Origin: Forficula auricularia
Lineage: Eukaryota > Arthropoda > Insecta > Dermaptera > Forficulidae
DNA length: 64,000 bases
Direction of reading: 5' to 3'
Assembly: GCA_024734495.1 (NCBI GenBank)
Contig: JALMQS010000061.1
Location: forward strand, 8,970,286 to 9,034,285
Shown: positions 1 through 11,058 of the stretch, piece after piece
Numbering within the stretch: position 1 is the first letter of the stretch
Layout of the letters: each line of letters opens with the position of its first letter
The notes under the pieces: generated by a model
Told to the model about the DNA's origin: nothing
What the model saw: only the letters and a program-made list of their open reading frames with translations
Databases searched by the model: none
Made by a program: the position numbers and the translations under genes

Positions 1-590
1 CTTTAGCTGTGGTCAGTGTGAACAACGATTCTCACTAAAATCTAATCTCACAAGCCATTTAAGGACACATACAGGGGAGAGGCCCTTTAGCTGTGGTCAG
101 TGTGAACAACGATTCTCACAAAAATCTACTCTCACAAGACATTTAAGGACACATACAGGGGAGAGGCCCTTTAGCTGTGGTCAGTGTGAACAACGATTCT
201 CACACAAATCTAATCTCACAAGACATTTAAGGACACATACAGGGGAGAGGCCCTTTAGCTGTGGTCAGTGTGAACAACGACTTCTCAGACAAATCTACTC
301 TCACAAGACATTTAAGGACACATACAGGGGAGAGGCCCTTTAGCTGTAGTCAGTGTGAACAACGCTTCGCAGACAAATCTAATCTCACAAGACATTTAAG
401 GACACATACAGGGGAGAGGCCCTTTACCTGTGGAGAGTGTGAACAACGCTTCTCACACAAATCTACTCTCATAAACCATTTAATGACACATACAGCGGAG
501 AGGCCCTTGAAGTGTGCTCATTGCCCAAAAGCCTTTTCACGAAAGTCACATCTCATAAGTCATTTAAAAATACATTTTAGAAATCCTTGA
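1..590 (+). pseudogene. A1: C2H2 zinc-finger gene, last exon (5' cut off by window)
   Basis: This is the 3' end of a tandem C2H2 zinc-finger protein, presumably a nuclear DNA-binding protein. Seven fingers follow C-x2-C-x12-H-x3-H, joined by HTGERP linkers. Most read [20 protein letters not shown], and the last ends HLKIHFRNP followed by a stop at 588-590. The reading frame runs from base 2 to about 280, where one extra C (cgaCttctc) shifts it; the array continues in the next frame to the stop. The fourth finger is therefore split by a +1 frameshift. A2 (45035-45647) is the close paralogue, with the same C-terminal IHFRNP and the same 3' flank. The break may be real or a sequencing error. The family and the frameshift are clear from the sequence; the target site is unknown. 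Confidence 0.85.
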
Positions 591-1724
591 AAAATTTTCA
601 TTTAATTTAACGACGAGTGTATTATTGTTTGACTCATTTAATATTAACAATTTTAATACTGAATAGAATATTAGATTTGACACTTGAAGTAAATTACTTC
701 CACGAATACTTTATTTTTCTCTCTGATTATATGTTAATTATGTTGACCGTTCTAATTATTATTTAAATTTTTAAATAGCATATTATTATTTTCATTCTTA
801 TTAGTACTAATTATTTATTTAACTTATCTTTAGAAAACACCATTTGACTTTCAGGTATTTCAAATAAATACTTAACCGTGTTTATCACATATCATTCGAC
901 CTCAAATATCACCATTAACAACAAATTGATAAACATTTTTATTCAATCCAATCTGTACTTTTAATAAAACCACAATCTTTTGTATCAACTTTTTATTTAA
1001 GAAATAAACTTTAAAAAAAAACATAATTCTTGAATGAAATTGATTTGGTCCAAAAATCACCTCAAAGTCGTGAGTGAGCACTCCTTGCGAGCAGACGTCT
1101 ACACTTTGACCTCTCTCAGATAAGCGATTTTATTCTTATCTTTTTTATTTATAACTATATTTTTTCTCTATAAATACTCAAATAAGTACTGAATTAAATT
1201 TAATTATTTGAAAAGCAAGCTCCCGCTGTGAGGGGGGGGGGGCGAGCACTAGTAATGTTAAATGTTAAGGGGTTGTCAAACAAAATAGACACCATTTAAA
1301 AAAATATTTATTCATTAACCGATACAGGACCTTTCTGTGTGTTTGTTGAAAAAAAACAATCACAAGATATTATTTAGATTCTGATGGCACTCATAAATGT
1401 GAAGGGTGGGCCCTTTGGGCTTCGCTCTCTGCGGAATTTGAATTCGAAATAAACTAAAAACGTAAATCAAAAACAATTCTCGTTAAAGAGATTTATATTT
1501 ACAGGGGTATCTTTCTCTATAATGGATAAAAAAATACTTTTTGATTTTTGACCCCCACAGAAAATTTTACTCTTTTCGAAATAATCACTCTATTAAAAGC
1601 GTGTATTAAAATTTTGGATTTGGTCTAAAGTGGATTGATATATAATTTCAAGTTTTTACATTATTTAGTTTATGGGCTACAATTCTCAAACTAAAAGAAA
1701 TTCACAATTAATTGAAAAAATGCC

Positions 1725-1870
1725 GAGAGTAGCAGAATTATTGTTAATTCATAAAAGGAAATCAATGAGGCTGTCCTCTGTTTGATTGAAATAATATATA
1801 ATATTTATTTGTTTAAGACTATAGTTTCGCAGTTTTGACCTTCTTCGTCAGTCTTTTTAATTAGAAATAA
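1725..1870 (-). repeat. Hammerhead repeat group alpha, copy 1
   Basis: This degenerate copy is recognised by gccgagagtagcagaat at 1722-1738 and the downstream tttaagactatagtttcg. Both also occur in the copies at 37491-37801 and 58262-58440. It probably belongs to a short non-autonomous retroelement group. The inner part has diverged. Confidence 0.55.
1817..1851 (-). ncRNA. Hammerhead-ribozyme-like core (alpha 1)
   Basis: On the minus strand it reads CUGACGA, then a weak stem II, then GAAA and C-UAUA-GUC. Position 7 of the hammerhead core may be any base, so CUGACGA is allowed. Stem III would be two pairs (AC/GU) around a UAUA loop, with cleavage after GUC. Stem II has only about three pairs (GGU/ACU), so this copy is probably weak or dead. 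Confidence 0.5.
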
Positions 1871-2130
1871 TTCATCTGTTAATTCTCATTGGATCAAACA
1901 CGAGAATCGATATAGAAAAGTGCATTTTGTTGAAATAGCAAACAGATCACTGAACAGACGTTTGTACAAAGAAAACAAACACATTGTTTCACTAATAGGA
2001 ACACATTTTATCAAAATAGTCACAGAACTTGTGAATTTGAATTCGAAATCTTGAATGCGATTCGAGCCTGGGGCTCTCGAAAATGTACCCTTCGGTCCCA
2101 AAGGATTAACTATTTCGGGGAAAAATATTA

Positions 2131-2760
2131 AATAAGTAGACAAAAAAATACTTATAATAATTCAGGGCCGCTAATTATATTACTAAAATATAATTAAGAC
2201 AGATTTAGGGATGTCAAGCTAAAAATATCAAGGTAAAAATAAAAATCAGGTTGAAGTTATTCTGATAATTTATAGTGTAATTTTAAAAATATGGCGAGAA
2301 TTTAATTGATTTTGTAGGTCATTAAGTGATGGTCATTGATCCTGGTCAATTGATGGCATATTGTAATTGTCTTAATGTCGAAAAGAGTTGGATGAGTGTG
2401 TGTGCTGGCTTGTCCACAGAAATTACTTCTAAAAAGGATACTTTTACTCTTATCTGTATTAAAAACTTGTGATGTGTGAGATACCTTTTGTGGGTGAAAA
2501 TTGAACAACACCGATTACATATCTAATAAATGAAAATATGGCCGAACTGATTTCATTGTTTCGTAGGTTTTGGTCATTGAACTAGGTATATAAAAATAAA
2601 AATAAAAACATGCTAATATAACTTTAGGTTCCACCTAATCATAACATAATTCACACAGGTTGGAATATTCACTAATTATTATTTAATGTGTCTTTTTAAG
2701 AACAAAAATTTGATCCAAAAATATTATCTGTAAATATATTTATTTGTTCTCAGTCGAGCA
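2131..2760. other. AT-rich non-coding stretch
   Basis: I see no gene, repeat boundary or structured RNA that I can support here. Short open frames on the minus strand have no recognisable domain. Confidence 0.5.
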
Positions 2761-2810
2761 CTGATGAGGATGCTCTTATGAAAATATGTCAGCGAAACAG
2801 AAACCCTGTC
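2761..2810 (+). ncRNA. Hammerhead-ribozyme-like motif (delta)
   Basis: CUGAUGAG is followed by a long imperfect hairpin capped by GAAA, then GCGAAAC. Stem III is a clean four-pair helix (ACAG/CUGU) with loop AAACC, ending in the cleavage triplet GUC. The core residues are all present. Stem II has several mismatches and I cannot draw a convincing stem I, so this is a candidate. An AATAAA lies about 17 bases downstream. Confidence 0.45.
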
Positions 2811-3110
2811 TATTCATGTGATTTAATAAACTAATTCTAATACTAGGTATATAGATAGTGTTTTGAATTTTATTATCCATCTCCGGTTCCTAAAAAATCT
2901 CATAATCGAATTACAAATATATAAAATAATATGGAACATGCCATATATACCTAAGTTACAATTATTTATCAATTCCATTAACAATTATTTGCCGAATCAC
3001 GAAATGGATTTTGTAACGGGCAAGAACAACCCTGGTTGGTGAAAACCGCCAAATCAGAGCAACGTTTGCTTAAGTTGTTTACCATAAAAGAATTTAGTCT
3101 TTTTGATTTT

Positions 3111-3385
3111 TGTAGAGATTAAGTTAGCCGTGTTTATTGTTGTTTTGTTGTTATTATTTAATTGTATTATTGTGATTTTTAGTTTGAATAAACGTGCTTA
3201 TTAAAGCTATTTGAGTACTTTCTATTCTCTTCCAACTGAAATGTCCATCCCCAATTGAAAATCCTACAGATTGGTGTGCTCCTTTGGTAGTGGTACCGAA
3301 AAAGAATTCAAATGAGATTCGCTTATGTGTAGATTACACTAGATTAAACAAAACAACAATAAACACGGCTAACTTAATCTCTACA
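3111..3385. repeat. 39-bp perfect inverted repeat around the gypsy fragment
   Basis: Bases 3111-3149 (beginning tgtagagattaagttagccg) are the exact reverse complement of 3347-3385. About 200 bases separate the arms. The right arm is part of the gypsy RT coding fragment, so the left arm is an inverted duplicate of transposon sequence. Confidence 0.85.
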
Positions 3386-3400
3386 ATTTTAAGTCGATTC
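3254..3400 (+). pseudogene. Ty3/gypsy reverse-transcriptase fragment
   Basis: The frame starting at 3254 encodes IENPTDWCAPLVVVPKK and then IRLCVDYTRLNK. This is the N-terminal RT block (W.APVV.V.KK..G..R.CVDYR.LN) typical of Ty3/gypsy pol. Only about 45 codons are recognisable. The 3' part of the fragment is one arm of a 39-bp perfect inverted repeat. No LTR or other pol domain is visible nearby, so this is a dead scrap. Confidence 0.75.
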
Positions 3401-3645
3401 TTCCACGTTTTAAGTATAGGTTGCCATTAAAAGCCAAAACATGAAAAATGCAATGTAATAAGGTTATTCCCCTAGTATGAGATAAGAATCAATCGTTGTT
3501 TTTGATTTTAAGACGATTTCTCCATGTTTTCAGCAATGGTTACCAATGATAATCGAAACGTCAAAAATCCATGTAGAATTGTTAATCCTCAAGTATTAGA
3601 TGAGAATCAATCGCTATTTTTGAATTTAAGTCAACATGGACTGCA
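3388..3645. repeat. Tandem repeat, about 120-bp unit, 2.1 copies
   Basis: Two units each begin ttttaag-cgattc/tttc-tccacg/catg and end with gagaatcaatcg followed by tttttga. A third partial unit starts atttaagtcaacatgg. The units are roughly 75-80% alike by eye. Confidence 0.6.
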
Positions 3646-5289
3646 AATAGCCAGTGATATCTGATTAATAATAAAGGAATAAATACATATTTCAAATGAG
3701 TTTGGATAAAGTTTAGCAACGATCCGTTGCAGTTTATTTAATTACTTATCTACTTATATTAATTCGAATAACAAAATATAGATTATACTTTGGGTCAATC
3801 CATTTCAAATTTCCCAATTTAAATAAAATTTGTTGCTCATAATTTTATATTTTTCTGATTTTTTTATCATGAGTTCCCTATAGAGGTGATCCATCCAAGC
3901 AAGTGTCCTGCGGGCTAAACGCGAAATGATGCTGGATCATATCTTTTTCTCTCTCTCTTGGTCCAGACTTAAGACTCAGCAGACTCCAATAGCTTCAACT
4001 GCAGTAGTCTCGCGATATATATCTTATATCAAAAAGCTCGATCAAAACAATTCTCGTTAATATGTTAAATATTCTTTGAAATATTAATGAGAAAAATTAT
4101 AAATTCATTTAACATCATTATTTCAAGTTAGAAATTTATAAGTTCAGATATTATTTTCACTCAATATTTGACAAAAAGGTATACATTATTTTAATTTTTC
4201 TATCATGCAAGAGAGTGAGTCAAACTCTTTCTGTAAAAACTCGGAAAAAATGTATAAATCGTTACTTTTTAAGACCATAAAGTTTTATGAAGAAAAAGGG
4301 ACTCACTAATAATAATTTATTTCTGTGTTGTATACTTATATAACTACCTGCAGTATAAGTTGTAGTCCTGAGAATGCACTCGTTTTTTTTTCTAGTGCTT
4401 TTCAAAAATGGCCGAAACCCTTTAAATGTCAATTTTCTCAGGTCAATATCTGATAAGGCACTGAATGAAATAAATTGAAAATTTTACAGAATGTTCTTTA
4501 TACAAATAGGAATATCTCACAAAAAAATTATGACTGAAACTCAACTAGATTTACATTTATAGTGCAGAGAATTTTGGTAAAAACGCCACCCTTCTACATG
4601 GTCGTGCTCTCAAACAAGGGCTTGAAATTATTACAATTGACATTGGTCGAAAGATGCTTAAGTGTTACATACTTCAAATGATCAAATATTTCTACATTTA
4701 AATAACAAATGGACAGTGATAGCAATAGGAGATCTAATTTTTAAACTTGATTTACCGATACATTTGTTGACTACACTTGCATACAGAATACACACAATCA
4801 GAGGCGTAGCACCTGGGGGAGGGGGGGGGTCAGAACCCCCACCCCCAAAGGCAGGGCTTTTGGTTAATTTGGTTACCGTGCATCGCTCGGTGACTCCAGG
4901 TACTATAATATTAAGTTTCCATGAATTAATCGAAAGTGTTAACATTTTAAATTATATCTATTATTATACAATATATTTTGGTTCGGTTATTTTATGGGAA
5001 AATTTATTTTAAATCATTTTATCATAAAAGAAAAAAAATTATGAAGTGTCCAGTTATTTTTGCTGTTGAGTGTATAAGAAAAAGATAAGTAATAAATTGT
5101 AGAAGTACACAAATTTATTTAACAGTTCTAGGGACGTGCCCAGGGGTTAACTACCCACCCTTTCCTGGGCCCTGGTCCTTAGTACCATGAAAATTGAACT
5201 TTATTGGAAAACAAAACTCTTAAATTGCGAGGCGACTGAGTATTTATATTGCATGGATTCAAAATTGGGAGGGACATTTTACATCGACT
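3646..5289. other. Non-coding stretch before B1
   Basis: No gene is recognised. A G-run followed by a C-rich inverted segment near 4803-4850 (ggcgtagcacctgggggagg) resembles the ends of the small GGCGTAG-type MITEs seen at 47514 and 54668. From about 5130 on, the sequence matches the flank of B2 (23630-23790), so it belongs to the duplicated unit. Confidence 0.45.
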
Positions 5290-5339
5290 GCCCTGACATC
5301 TGGCGGATTTATTCTATTTTGATTATTTCATCTAAAGAA
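5290..5339 (+). promoter_or_regulatory. Conserved upstream block of B genes (B1 copy)
   Basis: This block of about 50 bp, of the form TGCCCTGACATCTGRCGGAT followed by TTATT and a TTTCATCTAAAG end, sits about 143 bp before the B1 ATG. It recurs at the same place before B2, B3 and B4. The surrounding AT-rich leader is less conserved. It may hold the core promoter or transcription start; no TATA box is evident. The function is inferred from conservation and position only. Confidence 0.5.
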
Positions 5340-5481
5340 AAATAATATATTTCTCACAATTTTTATTTATTATTCGTGTATACTAAAAGTGAAGAATATA
5401 GTTTTATTAAATTATAAAAAGACTATTCCATTATTATATCTTTTTAAATATTTGTTTGATCTAGGAGAAAATATATCCATT

Positions 5482-5521
5482 ATGGCTGAAATTGCAAAAA
5501 TGAGATATCCAATTTATACAG
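5482..5521 (+). CDS. B1 exon 1 (start exon)
   Basis: The exon encodes MAEIAKMRYPIYT plus one base, followed by donor gttag. In the other B genes the exon encodes MAEIPIMDLKYPIYT or a close variant, so B1 has lost two codons in frame. The exon ends in phase 1, and its last g joins gg of exon 2 to make a glycine codon. This ATG is chosen because the same context (atccattATGGCTGA) recurs in every B paralogue. Confidence 0.75.
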
Positions 5522-6599
5522 GTTAGTTTTCTCTTGTCAACATGTCATGGAATATAAATAAAATATTTTGTTTATTTATTAAATAATTAATTGTTATCTA
5601 TATTGAACATTGTTAATTTCCTATTATTGTTTTAAATTAAACCGTTAAATAGAAAAATTCATTCTTGCCTCGAATTGATCAGAATCTTATGCCTATTTTA
5701 AAAATCTTGAACAGATCATAGTTAATAAATTTATAATTATGTTGTGTTATTTTTAATAATTACTTATTTTGGGTTTAAATAAAAGAATAAATTGGTTTAA
5801 TTATAATATCCATGGGGGGCCTTAAACATTTAGGTATATCTAACCAAGCCGGTACCCAGGGAAGAGGGGGCTAGAGGAGTCGAACCCCCCCCCCCCCCCC
5901 GAATTATATATGTCTATTTTTTTTTTTAATTTAAAATATATAAAGAGGTCATTTGGGTTTTTTTATGTGCTGTCTAAATGGGCTTTGTTCCCTGGGACAA
6001 TAAATAAATAAAAAAAAAAAAACATTTATAACAGCCCGTTAATTAGTTTTTTATATAAATATTAATTTAAATATTTAAAATAATAAACATTTTTGCAACT
6101 TTGCCGGTGACTTTGATGCACTACTAAGCGCAAACTAGTAAAAAAGGCATACTATCGGATTGGCGAGTTTTTAAACGACGATCCTGCCTGGACTTGATTT
6201 CTGACATATTCTGGGCAGTATTACTTTGTATATTTGTTTTATTTATTTATTTGGTTTGTTTATTTGTATATTTATTGTTTTATTTTTTAAATCATGACTC
6301 ATCAAGCGCTTCTCGTGGAGCCTATGGTGAAAACACACACACACACACACACCCCATAGAGAACATTTTCTACTTTGAGGAGGCTTAAATCAAATACTAA
6401 GGAACTCCTGTGGCCAAGCGATAGACTTATCGGATTAGCTCTTATGTCTATTCATAGAGACATGGACATTTCCACCGACAAAGTTTTAAATATGTTTGCA
6501 AATAAAAAAAGATGATTGGATTTTGTTTTGTAAAATTTATATGTGTACTTATAATATGCTTAATACTTAATCTTGACACACGGTCAGTGTATCAGACAG

Positions 6600-7240
6600 A
6601 GCCATTTCAAGCTACTTTTGACCCTCCCCCCTCATAAATCAAAAACTATTAGACTTACATTCTTGAAAATTTTCATGCCTAATAAGACCCACTAGAACAA
6701 CTAGCATCCCAAATTTCATGAATAAATCTATTATAGTTCTTGAGTTATTAAGCTCTGAATAGTGCTATTTTTAACACTGACTCACTGACTGACATATCAA
6801 AAACTTAAAGTACTTCCACTAATCCTAGAATGCTGAAATTTGGCATACTGGTAGAGTTTGGCTACAGTTAAAGGAAAAAATCGAAAAAAGGAAACTTTCC
6901 CTTTTTCAGGACCTAAAATGAAGGAGTGAAATTTATTATAGGCTTAATTAACATATGTATATTCAAAATACAATCAAGTTAGAATTCTGAAATTTGCGAT
7001 ACTTGAAAAGCTTGGAACATTAATAAAGGAGAAAATTGAAAAACCGAAACTTTTCCTACTTCGGGGTCCGAAATCAAGGGTTCGGTTCAAACGGCTTCGC
7101 CGACAAAAGGGTTAAGATCTTAACGGTTACCAAGTTCCATAGCAGTAGCTTAAATCATAGCTATAGGGATGTACAACGTTCTTCAATTGATTTAAAAGAA
7201 AATTTGTTACGTTCTTTGATATTAAATTCATAAATTGACA
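6600..7240. repeat. Intron-1 repeat tract of B1
   Basis: Around 6830-6910 and 6980-7080 lie two loosely similar blocks (gctgaaatttggcatact.. and ttctgaaatttgcgatact..). They look like a degenerate tandem or transposon family. An (AC)n run lies at about 6332-6350. No coding domain is recognised. Confidence 0.4.
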
Positions 7241-7535
7241 AGTTTTATATCCAACTAAATTGTTTGTGGTATAAAATAAGAACAACTAGCAAAGTTAAAG
7301 TTTAAGCTTGTATTAAATATCATCATGTTAAACGTAAGTTATTGACTATTATAACTTGCCAAGTTATAAATTTCATATCAAAGAACGTAACAAATTTTCT
7401 TTTAAATCAATTGAAGATCGTTGTTTATCCCTATAGCTATGATTTAAGCAACTGCTATGGAACTATGTACCCGTTAAGATATCAACCCTTTTGTCGGCGA
7501 AGCCGTTTGTACCGAACTTGGCCCCTTTTTCAAAT
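7066..7535. repeat. Fold-back element in intron 1 of B1
   Basis: A left arm (about 7066-7250, with acggcttcgccgacaaaagg) is repeated in reverse complement at about 7355-7530 (cttttgtcggcgaagccgt), with the centre near 7300. The same left arm occurs at 58575-58895 in intron 1 of B4, so the insertion predates the split of B1 and B4. There is no protein and no clear target duplication. Confidence 0.7.
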
Positions 7536-7770
7536 TTATGTTTTTGGACAGATAAATAGTTTTATTAAAACATTTTTCTCAACTTTTTTTTTTAAAACTA
7601 TTTTAACGACTTTTGGATGAAAATGGCCTTGGCATCCCAAATTTTTTTTTCCTAGGTAAATGCCAAAAAGGGGCGGCAGATTCTTATCAGATATTAACCC
7701 CCCCCCCGAAAAAAATCCTAGGTACGGCCCTGTATCTAACTAATAATAAGTGAAATTATATCTTTTTCAG

Positions 7771-7914
7771 GGCCACATTTCTTGTGCTGTGATTGTCGGA
7801 CGATGTTCATTAGTGAAGAATTCTTGAACAAACATCAAAAGAAATGTATACATAGGAAATTACATTTAATTTTAAAAATGAAATTTCAATTGCGAAAAAA
7901 TACATCAGCTGAGG
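7771..7914 (+). CDS. B1 exon 2 (CCHC finger)
   Basis: The 144-nt exon lies between ctttttcag and ggtaag. It encodes PHFLCCDCRTMFISEEFLNK followed by HQKKC and a basic tail (HRKLHLILKMKFQLRK). The cysteines and histidine fit C-x2-C-x12-H-x3-C, a C2HC-type finger. It starts and ends in phase 1 and joins cleanly to exons 1 and 3. Near-identical exons occur in B3 (49647-49790) and B4 (63687-63830), and a broken one in B2. Confidence 0.85.
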
Positions 7915-8113
7915 GTAAGTTCATTTATTTGATTTATAACCTTGGAAGTATTCTCCTAAAACTTTTGTTCAAATTCTAATTTAGATGAAATTAATCTTTT
8001 GTCCTCCATTTCGGAGACCATTATGATATTCAAGAGATTATGTTTTTTACGTTTCTATTTCTAATAATTTTCAATGATCAATGAATTCAAAATTAATTCC
8101 TTAGCACACTATA

Positions 8114-9254
8114 TAGCCCAGTCTAATTAGACAAAATAAGGCTAATCGGTGGAATAAAATCTCAGAGTTTTGGAAATAGTCTTAAACGCTTCCTTTAGAC
8201 TTGGGTTAATGTGTGTCAAAAGTCCACGAGGATGGGTCTTGAGCTTGAGGAGGTGTTCAAAAGTTCCCTTTTTCCAGTTTATCGCTTATAACTAGAAAAC
8301 GGTACATATTTTGTAAATAATTGTCCTATACTAAATTAAACATGACAAAATTTCGCGTCGATTAAAAAAATTATTGTAGTAGTTCGATTTTATTTTTAAA
8401 CTAGATTAAATTTGCTAGAATTCTAACAAAGTTTCATCTTAATTGGATAATGGTAACTTGGCCGCATTGAGGTTGTAGTTTTGAAAAACTACAATTATTT
8501 TTGCAATAAAAAATCCCAGTTTTCCTACATGAAATGAAAACCACTCATCCTAGAAACTTGATTAGTATTTCATTCTCTAGGACTTTTGTTGACTTGAACG
8601 TTACTTGGACCACTTTTTTGTAAAACCTCCTAGATTTATAGATATCCAGCATTTTCCATGAAGGAAAAACTGCTATTTTTTAAAAAAACGGATCATTTCC
8701 TGTTTACTTTCAAGTCAACAAAAATCCTAGACAATGAAATACTAATCAAGTTTCTAGGATGAGTGGTTTTTCATTTTATGAAGGAAAAACTGCCATTTTT
8801 TTGCAAAAAATTACATTTTTATTTCAATACTACAACTTCAGTGCGGCCGGGTTACCATTATCCAATTAAGATGAAACTTTGTTTTAATTTTAGCAAATTT
8901 AATCTAGTTTAAAAATGTATAGAAACGTCTTTGTCGAAAACGTGCTCCTTCATGGTCAAAATGGGAAAAAAATCGAAAATAGTGCGAGTTTTTGGGATGG
9001 GTATTCAAAAGTGATCCAGGAAAAATGTTATCCTCTTTAATTTTTAAAGGACGGTTATTTACAAAATATTGGCCGTTTACAAGTTATAAGCGAAAAACTG
9101 GAAAAAGGGAACTTTAATCCCCCCCCTCCTAAAACTCAAGCCACATCTTTGGGGACTTTTGAGACACATTAATTCAAGTCTAAGGGAACCGTTTAAGACC
9201 ATTTCCAAAATTCTGGGATTTTTATCTAGCGATTTGTCTAATTTGATTGGGCTA
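8114..9254. repeat. Long fold-back element in intron 2 of B1
   Basis: A palindrome of 1.14 kb runs from TAGCCCAGTC at the left end to its imperfect complement TGGGCTA at the right. The arms are about 500 bp each, and inner sub-palindromes surround catcctagaaacttgat and atcaagtttctaggatg. Equivalent elements sit in the same intron of B3 (49989-51236) and B2 (28493-29158, centre replaced by a LINE). A relative lies at 24430-25065. It has no ORF, and its RNA could fold into one long hairpin. Confidence 0.8.
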
Positions 9255-9386
9255 ATATACTACTTATCTAACGATATAATTGAATGATTTCACAATTAAA
9301 AATAACAAAACTACAATAAACTTTTCTGCTCTATATTGAATTTGATCTCTAAATTCATCTCCTTAACACATTTTATATTTTTCCAG

Positions 9387-10900
9387 ATACAAGTATTCGA
9401 ACTAAGAATGAAAGTGAAGATTATTTCTGTGATGAATGTTTGTCAGGATTTCTATCATTGTCTGAATTCGAAAGCCATATACAGGAAGGCCATTCAGAAG
9501 AAGTACTATTCTCAAGTCATCTAAGCGATCGTAAATACATTGTTGAAACCAAACCGGAACCGCCTATTGCCATGAATCCTCAGAGCGAAAAGGCTTCTAA
9601 AGTGACCTTTTATGATCGATATGCCGCCAAACGTTCTTTACCCTGTCGTAAAAATAAAAGAAAATTGAAATCAAAACAAACTAATCAATGTTTGGGAACT
9701 ATTTCTAATAACAAGCATACTGGCCAAAAGCCTTTCGTCTGTGATCACTGCCATAAGCGTTTCTCATATAAGAGTATTCTCAAGAGCCATTTACTCATTC
9801 ATACAGGTGAAAAGCCTTTCGTCTGTGATCACTGCGAGAAGGGTTTCTTGCAAATGAGTCATCTCAAGACCCATTTACTCATTCATACAGGCGAAAACCC
9901 TTTCGCCTGTGATCACTGTGAAAAGAGTTTTTCACAAATGAGTAATCTCAAAAAGCATTTACTTATTCATACCGGCGAAAAGCCTTTCGTCTGTGATCAC
10001 TGCGAGAAGGGTTTTTCAGAAAAAGGATCTCTCAAAAAGCATTTACGTATTCATACAGGCGAAAAGCCTTTCGTCTGTGATCACTGCGAGAAGGGTTTCT
10101 CGCAAATGAGTCATCTCAAGACCCATTTACTCATTCATACAGGCGAAAAGCCTTTCGTCTGTGATCACTGTGAAAAGAGTTTTTCACAAATGAGTAATCT
10201 CAAAAAGCATTTACGTATTCATACAGGCGAAAAGCCTTTCGTCTGTGATCACTGCGAGAAGGGTTTTTCAGAAAAAGGATCTCTCAAAAAGCATTTATTT
10301 ATTCATACAGGCGAAAAGCCTTTCGTCTGTGATCACTGCGAGAAGGGTTTCTCGCAAATGAGTCATCTCAAGACCCATTTACTCATTTATACAGGCGAAA
10401 ACCCTTTCGTCTGTGATCACTGTGAAAAGAGTTTTTCACAAATGAGTAATCTCAAAAAGCATTTACTTATTCATACCGGCGAAAAGTCTTTCGTCTGTGA
10501 TCACTGCGAGAAGGGTTTTTCAGAAAAAGGATCTCTCAAAAAGCATTTACGTATTCATACAGGCGAAAAGCCTTTCGTATGTGATCACTGCGAGAAGGGT
10601 TTTTCAGAAAAAGGATCTCTCAAAAAGCATTTACGTATTCATACAGGCGAAAAGCCTTTCGTCTGTGATCACTGTGAAAAGAGTTTTTCACAAATGAGTA
10701 ATCTCAAAAAGCATTTACGTATTCATACAGGCGAAAAGCCTTTCGTATGTGATCACTGCGAGAAGGGTTTTTCAGAAAAAGGATCTCTCAAAAAGCATTT
10801 ACTTATTCATACAGGCGACAAGCCTTTCGTCTGTGATCACTGCGAAAAGAGTTTCGCACAAAAGTGTACTTTAAAAAATCATTTGAAAATCCACTCCTAG
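9387..10900 (+). CDS. B1 exon 3: 14-finger C2H2 array
   Basis: This is the main coding exon of an intact 565-residue protein (exons 5482-5521, 7771-7914, 9387-10900; 1698 nt in all). It opens with an atypical finger (YFCDEC..H-x4-H), then a roughly 90-residue linker rich in S, E and K. Fourteen tandem C2H2 fingers with HTGEKP linkers follow, up to the stop at 10898-10900. Most fingers read FVCDHCEK.F. Three helix types recur: QMSHLKT, QMSNLKK and EKGSLKK. Finger 8 has Tyr in place of its last zinc-binding His (LLIYTGE). The likely role is sequence-specific DNA binding in the nucleus, inferred from the family. The splice acceptor ttccag is at 9381-9386. Confidence 0.9.
9815..10818 (+). repeat. 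Higher-order 252-bp repeat in the B1 finger array
   Basis: Fingers 2-4, 5-7 and 8-10 each run in the order QMSHLKT, QMSNLKK, EKGSLKK. This gives a 252-bp unit (three 84-bp fingers) present three times, followed by a partial unit. Copies are almost identical at the DNA level, including silent positions, which points to recent unequal exchange or gene conversion. Confidence 0.85.
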
Positions 10901-11058
10901 AAAGTCTCTCTTGCTTCTATTTTATATAACTAAATTATATATTGTCGCCTTAGGCTGCTAAGTGCGCCTTATTAAACCTGCTAGATCCATTTTTTATCAT
11001 ATATGACATATTAATACCGTTCGAAGGAAAAAGAGATGCAGCATCTTCCAAATAAAAC

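Larger units (their letters stand above)
591..2130 (+). repeat. 3' flank shared with A2, with an insert
   Basis: The bases after the A1 stop (591 to about 965) and a later block (about 1934-2130) match the flank after the A2 stop (45648-46130) almost base for base. This shows that the duplication unit extended beyond the gene. A1 carries about 970 extra bases between the two blocks, and these include the hammerhead-bearing repeat at 1725-1870. A G-run lies near 1231-1241. I see no coding sequence here. Confidence 0.75.
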
